The notes: a model not told the origin generated them from the letters alone. Counted from the stretch's first letter, positions 25,695 to 34,969 are shown. The stretch: DNA of 64,000 nucleotides from Chryseobacterium sp. FH2 (GCF_001045455.1 NZ_LFNE01000002.1:1-64000); one strand, 5' to 3'. Program-made: numbers and translations.

Positions 25695-27140
25695 TTATTT
25701 TAAAGGAATATTCGCTAAAATATCTTTAGTAAAACTCCAGAATTTCTGTGTTGAAGAAATATTTGCCTTCTCATCAGGAGAGTGAGCCCCTCTGATTGTC
25801 GGTCCGAAACTTACCATTTCCATTTCAGGATAATTGGCTCCGATAATTCCACACTCTAAACCTGCGTGACAAGCTACAACGTGAGGTTTTTCGCGGAATT
25901 TTTCAGTATAAATTTTCTCCATTAATTGTACAATTTCAGAACCCGGTTTTGGTTTCCATCCCGGATAAGATCCACTGAATTCAGTATTCATTCCGGCTAA
26001 TTCTGCAACAGATTTTAATTGTTCAGCAACAGAGTTTTTAGAAGATTCTACAGATGAACGGGAAAGGTTTAAAATTTTCAATGCTCCGCCTTTTAATTCT
26101 ACTCTTGCCACATTATTTGAAGATTCCACCAGATCTTTTACATCAGGACTCATTCTGTAAACCCCATTATGAAGAGATTTTAAAGCTAAGATGATTTTCC
26201 TTGAATCTGTCTCGGAAAGTGCTTTGTCGGAAGAGGTAGAATTTTCGATATTGATTTGAAGATTCGGTTCTATGGTGGCAAATTCTTCTAAAATTTCTTT
26301 TTTAAGACCGTTAGTTACCTCTTCTATAAATTCCTGGGCATTTCTTACAGAAATAATAGAGACAGCTTCTCTGGGAATTGCATTTCTCAAACCTCCACCA
26401 TCGATAGAAATTAACTGAATATTTTCTTTTTCCAAAGCCGGGTAAAGAAGTCTTCCCAAGATAACATTTGCATTTCCGAAACCTTTGTGGATATCCATTC
26501 CTGAATGGCCACCCTGAAGGCCTTTTATTTCAATTCTTACAATTTGCCCTTTTGCTTCTTCGGTTTGATAGTTTTGAGTAATGGTAACGTCAATTCCCCC
26601 GGCACAGCCAATATCGATTTCATCGTCTTCTTCCGTATCAAGGTTTAATAAGATTTGCCCCGTCAACTGACCGGGTTTTAATCCTAAAGCTCCTGTCATT
26701 CCGGTTTCTTCATCGATTGTGAAAAGAGCTTCTAGAGCTGGGTGAGGTATATCTGAGCTTTCTAAAATCGACATGATGGTAGCTACTCCCAGGCCGTTAT
26801 CAGCTCCTAAAGTGGTACCTTTTGCTTTTACCCAGTCTCCATCGATTTCCATTTTGATTCCTTCTGTTTCAAAATCAAAATTTACGTCATTGTTTTTTTG
26901 GCAAACCATATCCAAATGCGACTGTAAAACAACAGATTTACGGTTTTCCATTCCTGCTGTTGCCGGTTTTTTAATGATTACATTTCCTACTTCATCTACT
27001 GTAGTTTGTAAGCCTAAACTTTCACCAAATTCTTTGATGAACGCAATTACTTTTTCTTCTTTTTTTGATGGTCTTGGAACAGCATTTAATTTGGAAAAAT
27101 TTTTCCAGATTATTTGTGGCTCTATATTAGATAATTCCAT
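25695..27140 (-). CDS. pepD: aminoacyl-histidine dipeptidase (Xaa-His dipeptidase), M20 family
   Basis: 481-aa cytosolic zinc peptidase cleaving Xaa-His dipeptides such as carnosine. Metal ligands are recognisable in VVLQSHLDMVCQK (His), LGADNGLGVA (Asp), DEETGMTGA (Glu-Glu) and the final H-x-G-LECG segment CHAGLECGIIG. The lid domain lies between. The start is set at 27140 (MELSNIEP), the family start, instead of 27158. Length matches E. coli PepD (485 aa). Confidence 0.94.
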   Translation of the reverse strand: MELSNIEPQIIWKNFSKLNAVPRPSKKEEKVIAFIKEFGESLGLQTTVDEVGNVIIKKPATAGMENRKSVVLQSHLDMVCQKNNDVNFDFETEGIKMEIDGDWVKAKGTTLGADNGLGVATIMSILESSDIPHPALEALFTIDEETGMTGALGLKPGQLTGQILLNLDTEEDDEIDIGCAGGIDVTITQNYQTEEAKGQIVRIEIKGLQGGHSGMDIHKGFGNANVILGRLLYPALEKENIQLISIDGGGLRNAIPREAVSIISVRNAQEFIEEVTNGLKKEILEEFATIEPNLQINIENSTSSDKALSETDSRKIILALKSLHNGVYRMSPDVKDLVESSNNVARVELKGGALKILNLSRSSVESSKNSVAEQLKSVAELAGMNTEFSGSYPGWKPKPGSEIVQLMEKIYTEKFREKPHVVACHAGLECGIIGANYPEMEMVSFGPTIRGAHSPDEKANISSTQKFWSFTKDILANIPLK

Positions 27141-27173
27141 GAAATTTATTTTTATCAAAATTACGAAATAAAA

Positions 27174-27199
27174 AATGCTTCCGATAATTCAGAAGCATT
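27174..27199 (-). terminator. terminator of the lipoprotein gene
   Basis: Perfect 8-bp stem AATGCTTC/GAAGCATT with a 10-nt loop and TTTTTT after it on the minus strand; 25 nt past the stop at 27224. Confidence 0.8.
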
Positions 27200-27223
27200 C
27201 TTTTTATTGTTTTGATTCGATTT

Positions 27224-27715
27224 TTAGCATCCGCATTCGCCATAAATAGGTGTTGTCATAATGGTACCATCAGGTTTTTCGATCGTCAATGTTCCCTCAA
27301 ATAATAAAGCTTCTTCACCTTTTATTTTTTTACCTTTTACGGAGATTTTATAATCATCACTTTCTATTTCTTTAGTCAGTTCTTCGTCAACTTCCATATC
27401 GCTTGATGAGATAAGATTCATGGCTAATCTTTTACCGTCAAGTTTCATATAAGCTATTTTTCCGGCGTCATCGGCATAAATATATTTTTCAGCTTCAAAA
27501 TCAGCTTTATTTTTTGCAAAATAACATGAACATTCTTTGATTTCTTTCGGGAAAGGAAAATTTTCAACTAAAATTTTTCCCGAAGAATTATCCGTTTTAG
27601 CAGAATCCTGAACAATATTCAAAGAATCTTTTGTTACAGAACCCTGAATTGTTTCTTTGTCTTTTTTACAAGCGACTAATAAGAACGCTGAAAAGAAAAT
27701 GATTAGATATTTCAT
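27224..27715 (-). CDS. hypothetical lipoprotein
   Basis: 163 aa. Lipobox LLVAC places the lipidated Cys at residue 16. Two cysteine pairs are visible, CSCYF near 60-64 and the very C-terminal GECGC, which might form disulfides or hold a metal. I do not recognise the family. It sits 20 nt after the LURP-one-like gene and could share its transcript. Confidence 0.8.
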   Translation of the reverse strand: MKYLIIFFSAFLLVACKKDKETIQGSVTKDSLNIVQDSAKTDNSSGKILVENFPFPKEIKECSCYFAKNKADFEAEKYIYADDAGKIAYMKLDGKRLAMNLISSSDMEVDEELTKEIESDDYKISVKGKKIKGEEALLFEGTLTIEKPDGTIMTTPIYGECGC

Positions 27716-27735
27716 TGTTTGCGGTTTTATTGTAT

Positions 27736-28341
27736 TTATCCTCTTGCTCTTTCCAAAAGTGTCATCATTAATAATGAAAGAATGACTAAACTTTCCTCTT
27801 CATCATCAATATCGATTAATCTGTCAAGCTGAAATCTTCTTCCGAAGAAAGAGGGCATTTTTTTTAGTTTAAAATAAGCTTTTCCATCAATTCCTGCTAC
27901 GGTGTAAGTAGGATTTAAGAAATATCCTGTAAACATACCGATGATAGGAAGTTCGCCCACCATTCCGTCAAAAAATCTTACCCAGGCGCTGTCTTCCTGA
28001 ATTTTGAATTTAGGCTGATCATTGGCATCTAAAATATCGTAGCTGGCTTTCCAGATAGAGCGCATTCCTTTTCTTGCTAATCGTCCGAAATTTTTATTGT
28101 TTACAATATCATTTAAAGAATATGAAGCATTAAAATCGATCCATTTATTGGCTCTGATTCTGAAAAGTTCTTTTGATTTGCTTTCGTCATTGAAAACAAT
28201 TACGTCTTCTTTTAGCTTAAACATTTTCTGACGAACATAAGCCACGTAGTTTCCATTTTTGTCAGTGATATTGAAATCGCTGGCTAAGGTTGAAATTTTA
28301 AATTTAAAATCTAATGGATAATTTAGATTGTTGAGTACCAT
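27736..28341 (-). CDS. LURP-one-related/tubby-like domain protein
   Basis: 201 aa. The pattern KFKISTLASDFNITDKNG near 13-30, followed by YVRQKMFKLKEDVIVFND and KFKIQEDSAWVRFFDG, fits the LURP-one (DUF567) beta-barrel fold related to phospholipid scramblases and tubby proteins. Function unknown in bacteria. A hydrophobic tail near 186-197 may touch the membrane. A lipoprotein gene follows 20 nt downstream. Confidence 0.75.
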   Translation of the reverse strand: MVLNNLNYPLDFKFKISTLASDFNITDKNGNYVAYVRQKMFKLKEDVIVFNDESKSKELFRIRANKWIDFNASYSLNDIVNNKNFGRLARKGMRSIWKASYDILDANDQPKFKIQEDSAWVRFFDGMVGELPIIGMFTGYFLNPTYTVAGIDGKAYFKLKKMPSFFGRRFQLDRLIDIDDEEESLVILSLLMMTLLERARG

Positions 28342-28377
28342 TTTTAGTTTATTTTTTCAAGTTAATATTTAGGTTCC

Positions 28378-28385
28378 CAAAGATA
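28378..28385 (-). promoter_or_regulatory. TAnnTTTG promoter element of the LURP-one-like gene
   Basis: TATCTTTG on the minus strand, 36 nt upstream of the ATG. Confidence 0.5.
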
Positions 28386-28542
28386 AAGGTTTTTTTAGAG
28401 TTATGAATGAAAACTGAAGAATTGTGAATTGTATAATCGGGTAATGATAAGGGAAAATAATATTTGTGGGTTTTACTCCATCAGCTAAAAATGAATTCTT
28501 CATAATTGCAATTGACTATTCATATTTTACAACTATAATCCT

Positions 28543-28550
28543 TATTTTTG
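28543..28550 (+). promoter_or_regulatory. TAnnTTTG promoter element abutting recR
   Basis: TATTTTTG ends 5 nt before the recR ATG, predicting a leaderless or nearly leaderless message. Confidence 0.55.
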
Positions 28551-28555
28551 TAGTT

Positions 28556-29170
28556 ATGGAGTACCCAAGTAAAGTTTTGGCAAAAGCGGTGGATGAAATT
28601 TCGGGATTGCCCGGAATTGGCAGGAAAACGGCTTTGCGTTTAGCATTACATTTACTGAAACAACCAAATTCCAGGGCGGTAAGCCTTGGGAATTCTTTGA
28701 TTAATCTTGTAAATGAAATAAAATACTGTAAAGAATGTCATAATTTTTCTGATTTTGATATTTGTGAAATATGCAGTAACGAAAAAAGAAGTGATGAGCT
28801 GATTTGTATTGTTGAAGATGTTCGTGATGTAATTGCTATAGAAAACACAGGGAAATATACAGGAAAATATTTGATTTTGGGCGGAAAAATTTCACCGATG
28901 GAAGGTGTTGGCCCGCATCAGCTGAACATTCCAAGTATTGAAAAGAAACTGAATAACGGCAGGGTAAAAGAATTTATTTTTGCCTTGAGTGCTACAATGG
29001 AAGGTGATACCACCGCTTACTATATTTATAAAAAGTTCAAAAATTTTAACGTAAATTTCTCGAGTATTGCAAGGGGAATTTCTGTGGGAGATGAGCTTGA
29101 ATATGCTGACGAAATTTCTTTAGGAAGATCTATTATGAACAGGCTTCCATATAACGAAGGCAGTTCCTAA
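28556..29170 (+). CDS. recR: recombination protein RecR
   Basis: 204 aa; acts with RecO and RecF to load RecA at gaps. The HhH region is SGLPGIGRKTA at 16-26, the zinc finger uses Cys58, Cys61, Cys70 and Cys73, and the Toprim core begins CIVEDVRDV at 84-92. A longer frame opens at 28466, but residues 1-30 there are hydrophobic and unlike RecR, and overlap the promoter element, so 28556 is chosen. Two glycosyltransferase genes follow at 18 and 2 nt, making an unusual operon. Confidence 0.96.
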   Translation: MEYPSKVLAKAVDEISGLPGIGRKTALRLALHLLKQPNSRAVSLGNSLINLVNEIKYCKECHNFSDFDICEICSNEKRSDELICIVEDVRDVIAIENTGKYTGKYLILGGKISPMEGVGPHQLNIPSIEKKLNNGRVKEFIFALSATMEGDTTAYYIYKKFKNFNVNFSSIARGISVGDELEYADEISLGRSIMNRLPYNEGSS

Positions 29171-29188
29171 AACCAGATGTTTATTTAA

Positions 29189-30007
29189 ATGATTTCCGTA
29201 ATAGTCCCTTTATACAATGCTGAAAATACTGTTGAAACTGCTTTAAACTCAATTAAAGCACAAAGTATAGGTATAGATGAATTTGAAGTTATTGTGATCA
29301 ATGATGGCTCAACTGATGAAAGTGAAATTATTGTTAAGGATTATATGATAAGAAACCCTGAAATGAACATTCAAATACTCAATCAAAAAAATGGCGGAGT
29401 TTCTAACGCCAGAAATACAGGACTAAAGGCTTCAAGTGGCGATTATATTGCGTTATTGGATGCCGATGATGAATGGTTGCCTGAAAAGATTGAAAAACAG
29501 CTTAGTTATTTGGAAAATGATAAATTGGGGATCGATTTTTTAGCGACTAGAAGAAACGACAACAAAATTTTATCGCCTTATAAAGTACTCAATAATCTTG
29601 CTGAAATTACTTTTAAAAAACTTTTGATAAGAAATGAAACTCAGCCCTCAACTGTGATGTTTAAAAAGAAAGTGCTTGACAATACTGGCTATTTTAACGA
29701 TAATCAAAGATATGCGGAAGATATTAATTACTGGATGAAAGTTGCTTTAAAAAATAAGATGTATATTCTTAATGAAAGTCTGGTGATTGCAGGAGGTGGG
29801 AAAAGGACATTTGGTGTTTCCGGTTTGTCTGCTAATCTTTATGAAATGAAAAATGGCTTTCAACGAAATTTAAAAGAGATGTATACTTTAAAGCACATTA
29901 GCTTTATTCAATATATCGGACTTAGATTTTTTTATAAAGTTAAATACTTAGTTTTGTTATGCAGAACATTTTATTATGATCAAAGAAACACTCGAAATAA
30001 GGGATAA
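29189..30007 (+). CDS. glycosyltransferase family 2 protein
   Basis: 272 aa, GT-A fold. The N-terminal SVIVPLYNAENTV segment and VINDGSTDES bind the UDP/GDP-sugar; the metal-binding DxD is DADD at 91-94. RYAEDINYWMK near 178-188 is the ED acceptor/base motif. A weakly hydrophobic C-terminal segment may associate with the membrane. Overlaps none of its neighbours: 18 nt after recR and 2 nt before a second GT2. Sugar and acceptor unknown; surface glycan synthesis is likely. Confidence 0.92.
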   Translation: MISVIVPLYNAENTVETALNSIKAQSIGIDEFEVIVINDGSTDESEIIVKDYMIRNPEMNIQILNQKNGGVSNARNTGLKASSGDYIALLDADDEWLPEKIEKQLSYLENDKLGIDFLATRRNDNKILSPYKVLNNLAEITFKKLLIRNETQPSTVMFKKKVLDNTGYFNDNQRYAEDINYWMKVALKNKMYILNESLVIAGGGKRTFGVSGLSANLYEMKNGFQRNLKEMYTLKHISFIQYIGLRFFYKVKYLVLLCRTFYYDQRNTRNKG

Positions 30008-30009
30008 TC

Positions 30010-30843
30010 ATGAAGCTGTCTATTATTATCGTTAATTATAATGTAACCCAATTACTGAGAAAATGTCTCTTGTCTATTAAAAAATATATACAAGATATTG
30101 ATTATGAGGTTGTTGTTATTGATAATGCTTCTGTTGATTTATCTTGGAAAAATCTTACTTATGAATTTCCCGGCTTTAAATTTATTTCTTCTGAAAAAAA
30201 TGAAGGCTTTTCAAAAGCAAATAATAAAGCTATCAAAACAGCAAAAGGAGAATATCTTTTAATCTTAAATCCGGATACTGAAATTGAAGGCTTTTATATG
30301 AAAGATATTATAGAGTTTGCAGATTCTAAAACAGATTTTGGATGTCTTGGGGTAAGAATGCATGATGTACAAGGTGAATTTTTACCTGAAAGTAAACGTT
30401 CAGTTCCGGATATGTTTAATTCTTTTGAAAAACTGTTTATTAATTTAAAAAAAAATAATTCAAAATCTTATTATAGAAATGATGTTGGAGAGTTTGAGAT
30501 TTCAAAAGTTGAAGTGATTACCGGAGCTTTTTTACTCGTAAAAAAAAATGTGTATGAAAAGGTGGGGGGATTGGATGATGCTTATTTTATGTACGGTGAA
30601 GATATTGATTTATGTTATACTTTGCTAAGGAACGGATATCAAAACTATTATTACGGGAAAGCATCAATCCTTCATCATAAAGGAGAAAGTACTATTAAAG
30701 ATAAGCTTTATTTAGAGCGGTTTTACGGGGCAATGCAGATTTTTATTAACAAATACTATAAAGAATCAAAACCTGTACAGTATTCGTTTTTAAAAGCAGG
30801 GCTAAAGCTCAGGCATAAAATTGAAAAAATGAGATTAAAATAA
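30010..30843 (+). CDS. glycosyltransferase family 2 protein, WbbL/rhamnosyltransferase-like
   Basis: 277 aa. N-terminal LSIIIVNYNV and VVVIDNASVD, NPDTEIEG at 87-94 in place of DxD, and MYGEDIDLCYTLLR near 194-207 are the pattern of the dTDP-rhamnosyl-type GT2 branch. Terminal Lys/Arg residues suggest membrane association. Last gene of the recR-GT-GT run, followed by a bidirectional terminator. The rhamnosyl assignment is only by motif likeness. Confidence 0.9.
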   Translation: MKLSIIIVNYNVTQLLRKCLLSIKKYIQDIDYEVVVIDNASVDLSWKNLTYEFPGFKFISSEKNEGFSKANNKAIKTAKGEYLLILNPDTEIEGFYMKDIIEFADSKTDFGCLGVRMHDVQGEFLPESKRSVPDMFNSFEKLFINLKKNNSKSYYRNDVGEFEISKVEVITGAFLLVKKNVYEKVGGLDDAYFMYGEDIDLCYTLLRNGYQNYYYGKASILHHKGESTIKDKLYLERFYGAMQIFINKYYKESKPVQYSFLKAGLKLRHKIEKMRLK

Positions 30844-30849
30844 ACAAAA

Positions 30850-30873
30850 AAGCAACCCGAAATCGAGTTGCTT
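30850..30873. terminator. bidirectional terminator between glycosyltransferase and secG genes
   Basis: Stem AAGCAAC/GTTGCTT extended by a CG pair, A-run on one side and T-rich on the other. Confidence 0.75.
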
Positions 30874-30901
30874 ATATATTTTTTATAAAAAATTTATATT
30901 C

Positions 30902-31249
30902 TTATTTAGCCGGAGCTACCGGAGTTTGAGCCGGAGTCGCTGTTTTAGAAGCCGGAGCAGAAGATTGTGCCGGAGCTTCTTTTTTGATAGGCTGAGCCGG
31001 AGCTGTTTGTGATGGTTTTCCTGTAATAACAACACTTAAAAGGATAAGAACAATAATAGTTGCTCCTAAAGTCCATGTTGCTTTTTCCATGAAATCATTG
31101 GTTCTCTGTACCCCGAACTGTGCAGAAGATGCGCCTCCAAAAGTACTTGAAAGGCCTCCTCCTTTTGGGTTTTGAGCCATAACAACAATTACTAGTAAAA
31201 TGCTAGCAATCATAATAAGAACCATCAATAGTGTAAATATAGTATCCAT
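30902..31249 (-). CDS. secG: preprotein translocase subunit SecG
   Basis: 115-aa inner-membrane part of SecYEG. Two TM segments (about 3-24 and 55-74) flank the conserved cytosolic loop AQNPKGGGLSSTFGG at 25-39. After the second TM comes a tail of about 40 residues, rich in Ala, Pro, Gln, Lys and Thr, which is absent from E. coli SecG but frequent in Bacteroidetes. Single gene with a TAAATTTG promoter. Confidence 0.95.
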   Translation of the reverse strand: MDTIFTLLMVLIMIASILLVIVVMAQNPKGGGLSSTFGGASSAQFGVQRTNDFMEKATWTLGATIIVLILLSVVITGKPSQTAPAQPIKKEAPAQSSAPASKTATPAQTPVAPAK

Positions 31250-31274
31250 TAATTCTGATATCTTTTTGAATGGG

Positions 31275-31282
31275 CAAATTTA
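31275..31282 (-). promoter_or_regulatory. TAnnTTTG promoter element of secG
   Basis: TAAATTTG on the minus strand, 25 nt upstream of the ATG. Confidence 0.6.
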
Positions 31283-31346
31283 ATCTTTTTTTACCGAACG
31301 ACAAAAAAAGATGTTCGCAAATGTTGGATTTGTTGTATAAATAAAA

Positions 31347-31370
31347 AAACGACAACAATTGTTGTCGTTT
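31347..31370 (-). terminator. terminator of the M16 peptidase operon
   Basis: A perfect 24-nt palindrome (AAACGACAAC half) followed by seven Ts on the minus strand, 22 nt after the stop at 31393. Confidence 0.85.
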
Positions 31371-31392
31371 CTTATATAAAATAAAATTGTTC

Positions 31393-33426
31393 TTATTTGA
31401 AATCAGAATCTTTAGCCTGATTTAAGAGGTAAGATTTCACAGTCAGATTGATATCCATTCCGCCCATATTCTGAATGATTGTGAATGGAAGTTTTACACC
31501 AGATACATCTCTATAATCTGCATAGCTTGTAGGGATGGAACCTTGTTCGCTTGTTTTTACTTCTCCAGTCTTCAATCCTGAAGCTACGCTGTAATAATAC
31601 GTTGTTTTGTCGTCTTTTACTACATAAGAATCTTCGTTGTTATACTTTTCGATTCCAGCTAATTTGACAGCCGTATTTTTAGCAAAACCTAATTCCGGAA
31701 AAAGTTCAGTTTCTTTTGACATTGATGTTTTTTGCTTGTCATCAAGAGGTTTTTTCTGACCTTGCATTTCCATGTAGCCATCTTTTCCGTCAAATATAAT
31801 TTTCTGGATAGTATTTCCCATCATACTGATGTTCATCGCCATTTTTCCGCCTTTAGCCTGGATCATTTTCATACTCATATCCATTCCCTGCACTTTAGTA
31901 GTGGCATCTGTAGAAATAGAAGTTACTTTTTGAAGAGCAGCATTACCTCCGATTGCATTGATGTATTTATCAGCCACGGAAGAAACAGTAACACCTGCAT
32001 CAACTTTTTGAGCAGCAGGTTTTGCTACAGGATTAGCATCTTTATCGTAATATTTTACAGGGTAACCCAATGTTTCCAATCCTTCAGAAATATCAGAAGC
32101 TTTACCGGCAATAAAAATTCTGCTTTGATTTGGTAGGATTGTAGCTTTTACGGCATTTGAAACATCTGCTGTAGTTACTTTATCAATAGACTTTAAATAA
32201 TTTGTGTAAAAATCAGATGGTAAATCCTGAATTTTTTGATTTACGGCAAATCTTGCGATAGTTTCAGGCTTTTCTAAAGACATGATGAAAGAACCTTTCA
32301 ATTTAGCTTTAGCATTTTCCAGTTCTTCGGGTTTTATTGTAGAAATTCCGTTAAGTTCATTCATAAATTCCTTTACAGCCTTGTCCGTAACTTCGTTTCT
32401 TACGCTTGCTTGAGCAGAAAATTCAGGCGAATATTTGCTCGCTGTCATGCTTGAGTACGCTCCGTAAGTAAATCCGTTTTTCTCACGAAGATTCATGAAA
32501 AGCCTTGCATCTGCACCACCTCCTAAGATATAATTGGCAATTTGAGAAGGGAAGTAGTTTGCATCCTTCATTTTCAATGTATTCATGTTGTTTACAGATA
32601 CCACAGACTGTACAGCTGTAGGAACGTCTACTACGTTAATTTCTGTTTTAGCAACATTCGAAGCCGGTTCCAATTGGGCTACTGGCGTGTTTGCTTTTTT
32701 CCATCCGTTGAATGATTTTTCAATTAATGGCTTTACCTGATCAAATTTTACATCTCCAACGATTACTAAATAAGCATTGTCCGGAGCGTAGTATTTTTTA
32801 TACGTATTTTGTACGTCAGCTAATTGAATTTTGTTGATAGATTCTACCGTTTCAAATTCCCCTCTGGACGTATTTTTTCCATACATCAAAGCTCTTGAAA
32901 CTCTGTCTGCGATAGAAGAAGCATTTTTTTCGTCAGATTTCAATCCTTCGATAGCCCTTTCTTTTGAATTTTGAATTTCTTCGGCCGAGAATTTAGGATT
33001 GATAATAGCATCTGCCATTAAACCTAATACTTCGGGGAAATATTTTGAAAGTGAATTTGCAAAAGCTCCGTTTGAAGAAAAATTTAAGTTAGCTCCAAGA
33101 TAATCCACTTTTTTGTTGAAATCATCTTTGCTGAGGTTTGTAGTTCCGTTTTCGAACTGTTCTGCCATGATAGAGCTTACTCCTGTTACGCTTCCTTCGT
33201 TATATGGCGCTCTGTCCATCGTAAGCGTTACGTTTACTCTTGGTAGTTTATTGTTTTCTACTACCATTACCGTAAGTCCGTTACTTAGTTGGAAAGTTTT
33301 TGGTTTTGCAATGTTGATGGCAGGAGTAGGTCCTGGTTTTGGCATTGCATTAAGATCAATTTTTTGTGCAGAAATCATTCCTGAGAAGAAAAATGCTGCA
33401 GCTATATATGTTAATTGCTTTTTCAT
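31393..33426 (-). CDS. M16 peptidase-family protein, probably non-catalytic, with LolA-like C-terminal domain
   Basis: 677 aa with a signal peptide (MKKQLTYI start, cut near MISAQ, residue 21; the frame opening at 33453 is longer and less likely). The two M16 halves lie at about 42-460, but the HxxEH zinc motif is replaced: in the matching segment (82-95) the two His and the Glu are Ser, Glu and Ala. So it is the inactive partner of a heterodimer. Residues about 485-677 form a LolA-like/outer-membrane lipoprotein-sorting fold (DKYINAIGGNAALQKV start). The active partner is encoded 51 nt upstream. Confidence 0.88.
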   Translation of the reverse strand: MKKQLTYIAAAFFFSGMISAQKIDLNAMPKPGPTPAINIAKPKTFQLSNGLTVMVVENNKLPRVNVTLTMDRAPYNEGSVTGVSSIMAEQFENGTTNLSKDDFNKKVDYLGANLNFSSNGAFANSLSKYFPEVLGLMADAIINPKFSAEEIQNSKERAIEGLKSDEKNASSIADRVSRALMYGKNTSRGEFETVESINKIQLADVQNTYKKYYAPDNAYLVIVGDVKFDQVKPLIEKSFNGWKKANTPVAQLEPASNVAKTEINVVDVPTAVQSVVSVNNMNTLKMKDANYFPSQIANYILGGGADARLFMNLREKNGFTYGAYSSMTASKYSPEFSAQASVRNEVTDKAVKEFMNELNGISTIKPEELENAKAKLKGSFIMSLEKPETIARFAVNQKIQDLPSDFYTNYLKSIDKVTTADVSNAVKATILPNQSRIFIAGKASDISEGLETLGYPVKYYDKDANPVAKPAAQKVDAGVTVSSVADKYINAIGGNAALQKVTSISTDATTKVQGMDMSMKMIQAKGGKMAMNISMMGNTIQKIIFDGKDGYMEMQGQKKPLDDKQKTSMSKETELFPELGFAKNTAVKLAGIEKYNNEDSYVVKDDKTTYYYSVASGLKTGEVKTSEQGSIPTSYADYRDVSGVKLPFTIIQNMGGMDINLTVKSYLLNQAKDSDFK

Positions 33427-33477
33427 TTGTAAATAATTGTTTGTCATAATCATTTTTTTTAACCTAAATTGTAAGAA

Positions 33478-34791
33478 TTACTTCTTTTCAGGCACGTAAT
33501 TAATGATCACTCTTTGGTTAGGATTAAGATACTTTTTAGCCGCATTTTGAAGATCTTCTCTGGTGATAGATCTGTAGATGTCTATTTCTTTGTTGATAAG
33601 GTTGGTATCTCCCATCAAAACATGGTTGGTTGCCAACGAAGCGGCAATTCCTTGGATGCTTGAGTTTTGATTTACAAACTGATTTTCAAATTGGTTTTGA
33701 AGCTTTTGATAATCTTCCTGAGAAATCAAAGTTGTTTGAAGTTTTTTGATCTCAGCGTCGATATCTGTCTGTAATGTCTGTTTAGGTGTCTGTCCCATTG
33801 GGATCGCGAAAAATGCAAAAATGCCATAATCTTCAAGACCTTGATTGAAAGCCTGAACCTGAAGCGCTTTTTTCTCCTGATCTACCAGTTTTTTGTATAA
33901 AACTGAAGATTTCCCACTGCTCAGATAAGAAGAAAGCATATCTAATATATAAGCATCTTTTTCTTTGTTGGCAGGTGTTCTGTACGCAAAAACATAAGCA
34001 GGAAGCTGAATGTTCGGATCTGTAGCTGTTACCTCTTTTTCCTGACTGATAGGGGTGTCTTTCGGGAAATTTTTAGGATAAATAGTTCCTTTTGGAATGC
34101 CTCCATAATATTCCTGAATCCATTTTTTAGTCTGTTCAGGTTTAATATCTCCTGCAACCACTAAAGTAGCGTTGTTGGGAACGTAATATTTTTTATAGAA
34201 AGCCTGGAATTCTTCTAACTTTGCTGAATTCAAATCTTCCATAGACCCGATTGTAGGCCAGCTGTAAGGGTGATTTGTAAACAGGTTTTTTTGTATTGTT
34301 GGAAATAGATTACCATAAGGCTGGTTATCCATTCTTAATCTTTTTTCTTCTTTTACAACCTCTCTCTGAGTATCTACACCAACTTGGTTGATTACCGCGT
34401 GGCGCAATCTTTCAGACTCCATCCAAAGGCCTAATTGCTCGTTGTTTGAGGGGAAAGTTTCATAGTAATATGTTCTGTCGTTGGTTGTATTGGCATTATT
34501 TTGTCCACCATTTGAAGAAACTATTTTCATCCATTCACCTCTCTTGATATTTGGAGTGCCTTCAAATAAAAGATGCTCGAAAAAGTGAGCAAAACCGGTT
34601 CTCCCTTTTACTTCATCTTTTGCACCTACGTGGTACATCACACCTGTTGTAACCACCGGTGCAGAGTTGTCCTGATGAAGAATCACGTGTAAACCGTTCG
34701 GAAGATCATACTCTTCAAATTTAATTTGTTGTGCGTTCAAAGCCATTCCGAAAAAGGCAGCTGCGGCAACAGAAAGAATTCTTTTTTTCAT
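33478..34791 (-). CDS. M16 family zinc peptidase, catalytic subunit
   Basis: 437 aa with a signal peptide ending MALNAQ (residue 21). The inverted zinc motif is HFFEH at 69-73 (His69, Glu72, His73), and EEKR near 147-150 carries the distal Glu. Two M16 domains of usual size. Periplasmic. It is the first gene of a two-gene unit with the motif-less M16 protein, an arrangement that mirrors mitochondrial processing peptidase subunits and paired bacterial M16B proteins. Substrate unknown. Confidence 0.93.
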   Translation of the reverse strand: MKKRILSVAAAAFFGMALNAQQIKFEEYDLPNGLHVILHQDNSAPVVTTGVMYHVGAKDEVKGRTGFAHFFEHLLFEGTPNIKRGEWMKIVSSNGGQNNANTTNDRTYYYETFPSNNEQLGLWMESERLRHAVINQVGVDTQREVVKEEKRLRMDNQPYGNLFPTIQKNLFTNHPYSWPTIGSMEDLNSAKLEEFQAFYKKYYVPNNATLVVAGDIKPEQTKKWIQEYYGGIPKGTIYPKNFPKDTPISQEKEVTATDPNIQLPAYVFAYRTPANKEKDAYILDMLSSYLSSGKSSVLYKKLVDQEKKALQVQAFNQGLEDYGIFAFFAIPMGQTPKQTLQTDIDAEIKKLQTTLISQEDYQKLQNQFENQFVNQNSSIQGIAASLATNHVLMGDTNLINKEIDIYRSITREDLQNAAKKYLNPNQRVIINYVPEKK

Positions 34792-34938
34792 AAAATAGAA
34801 ATTGTTTGCTAATTAGTATAAAAACTATATGATTTGTTACATATTTTAGAAATGTTTAGTATAAACTTTTAATACCAATTTACCAATACCTGATTTTTAA
34901 CATTGTTAATCAAAATTTGAATTCTCCATAGAATACAC

Positions 34939-34946
34939 TAATTTTG
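34939..34946 (+). promoter_or_regulatory. TAnnTTTG promoter element of the helicase gene
   Basis: TAATTTTG, 23 nt upstream of the ATG. Confidence 0.6.
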
Positions 34947-34969
34947 TCTTTCCAAAATTTTTTTGCAGT

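Noticed and set aside
28466..28555. 30-codon N-terminal extension of RecR
   Set aside because: Hydrophobic and unlike RecR, and it would place the TAnnTTTG element inside the coding region.
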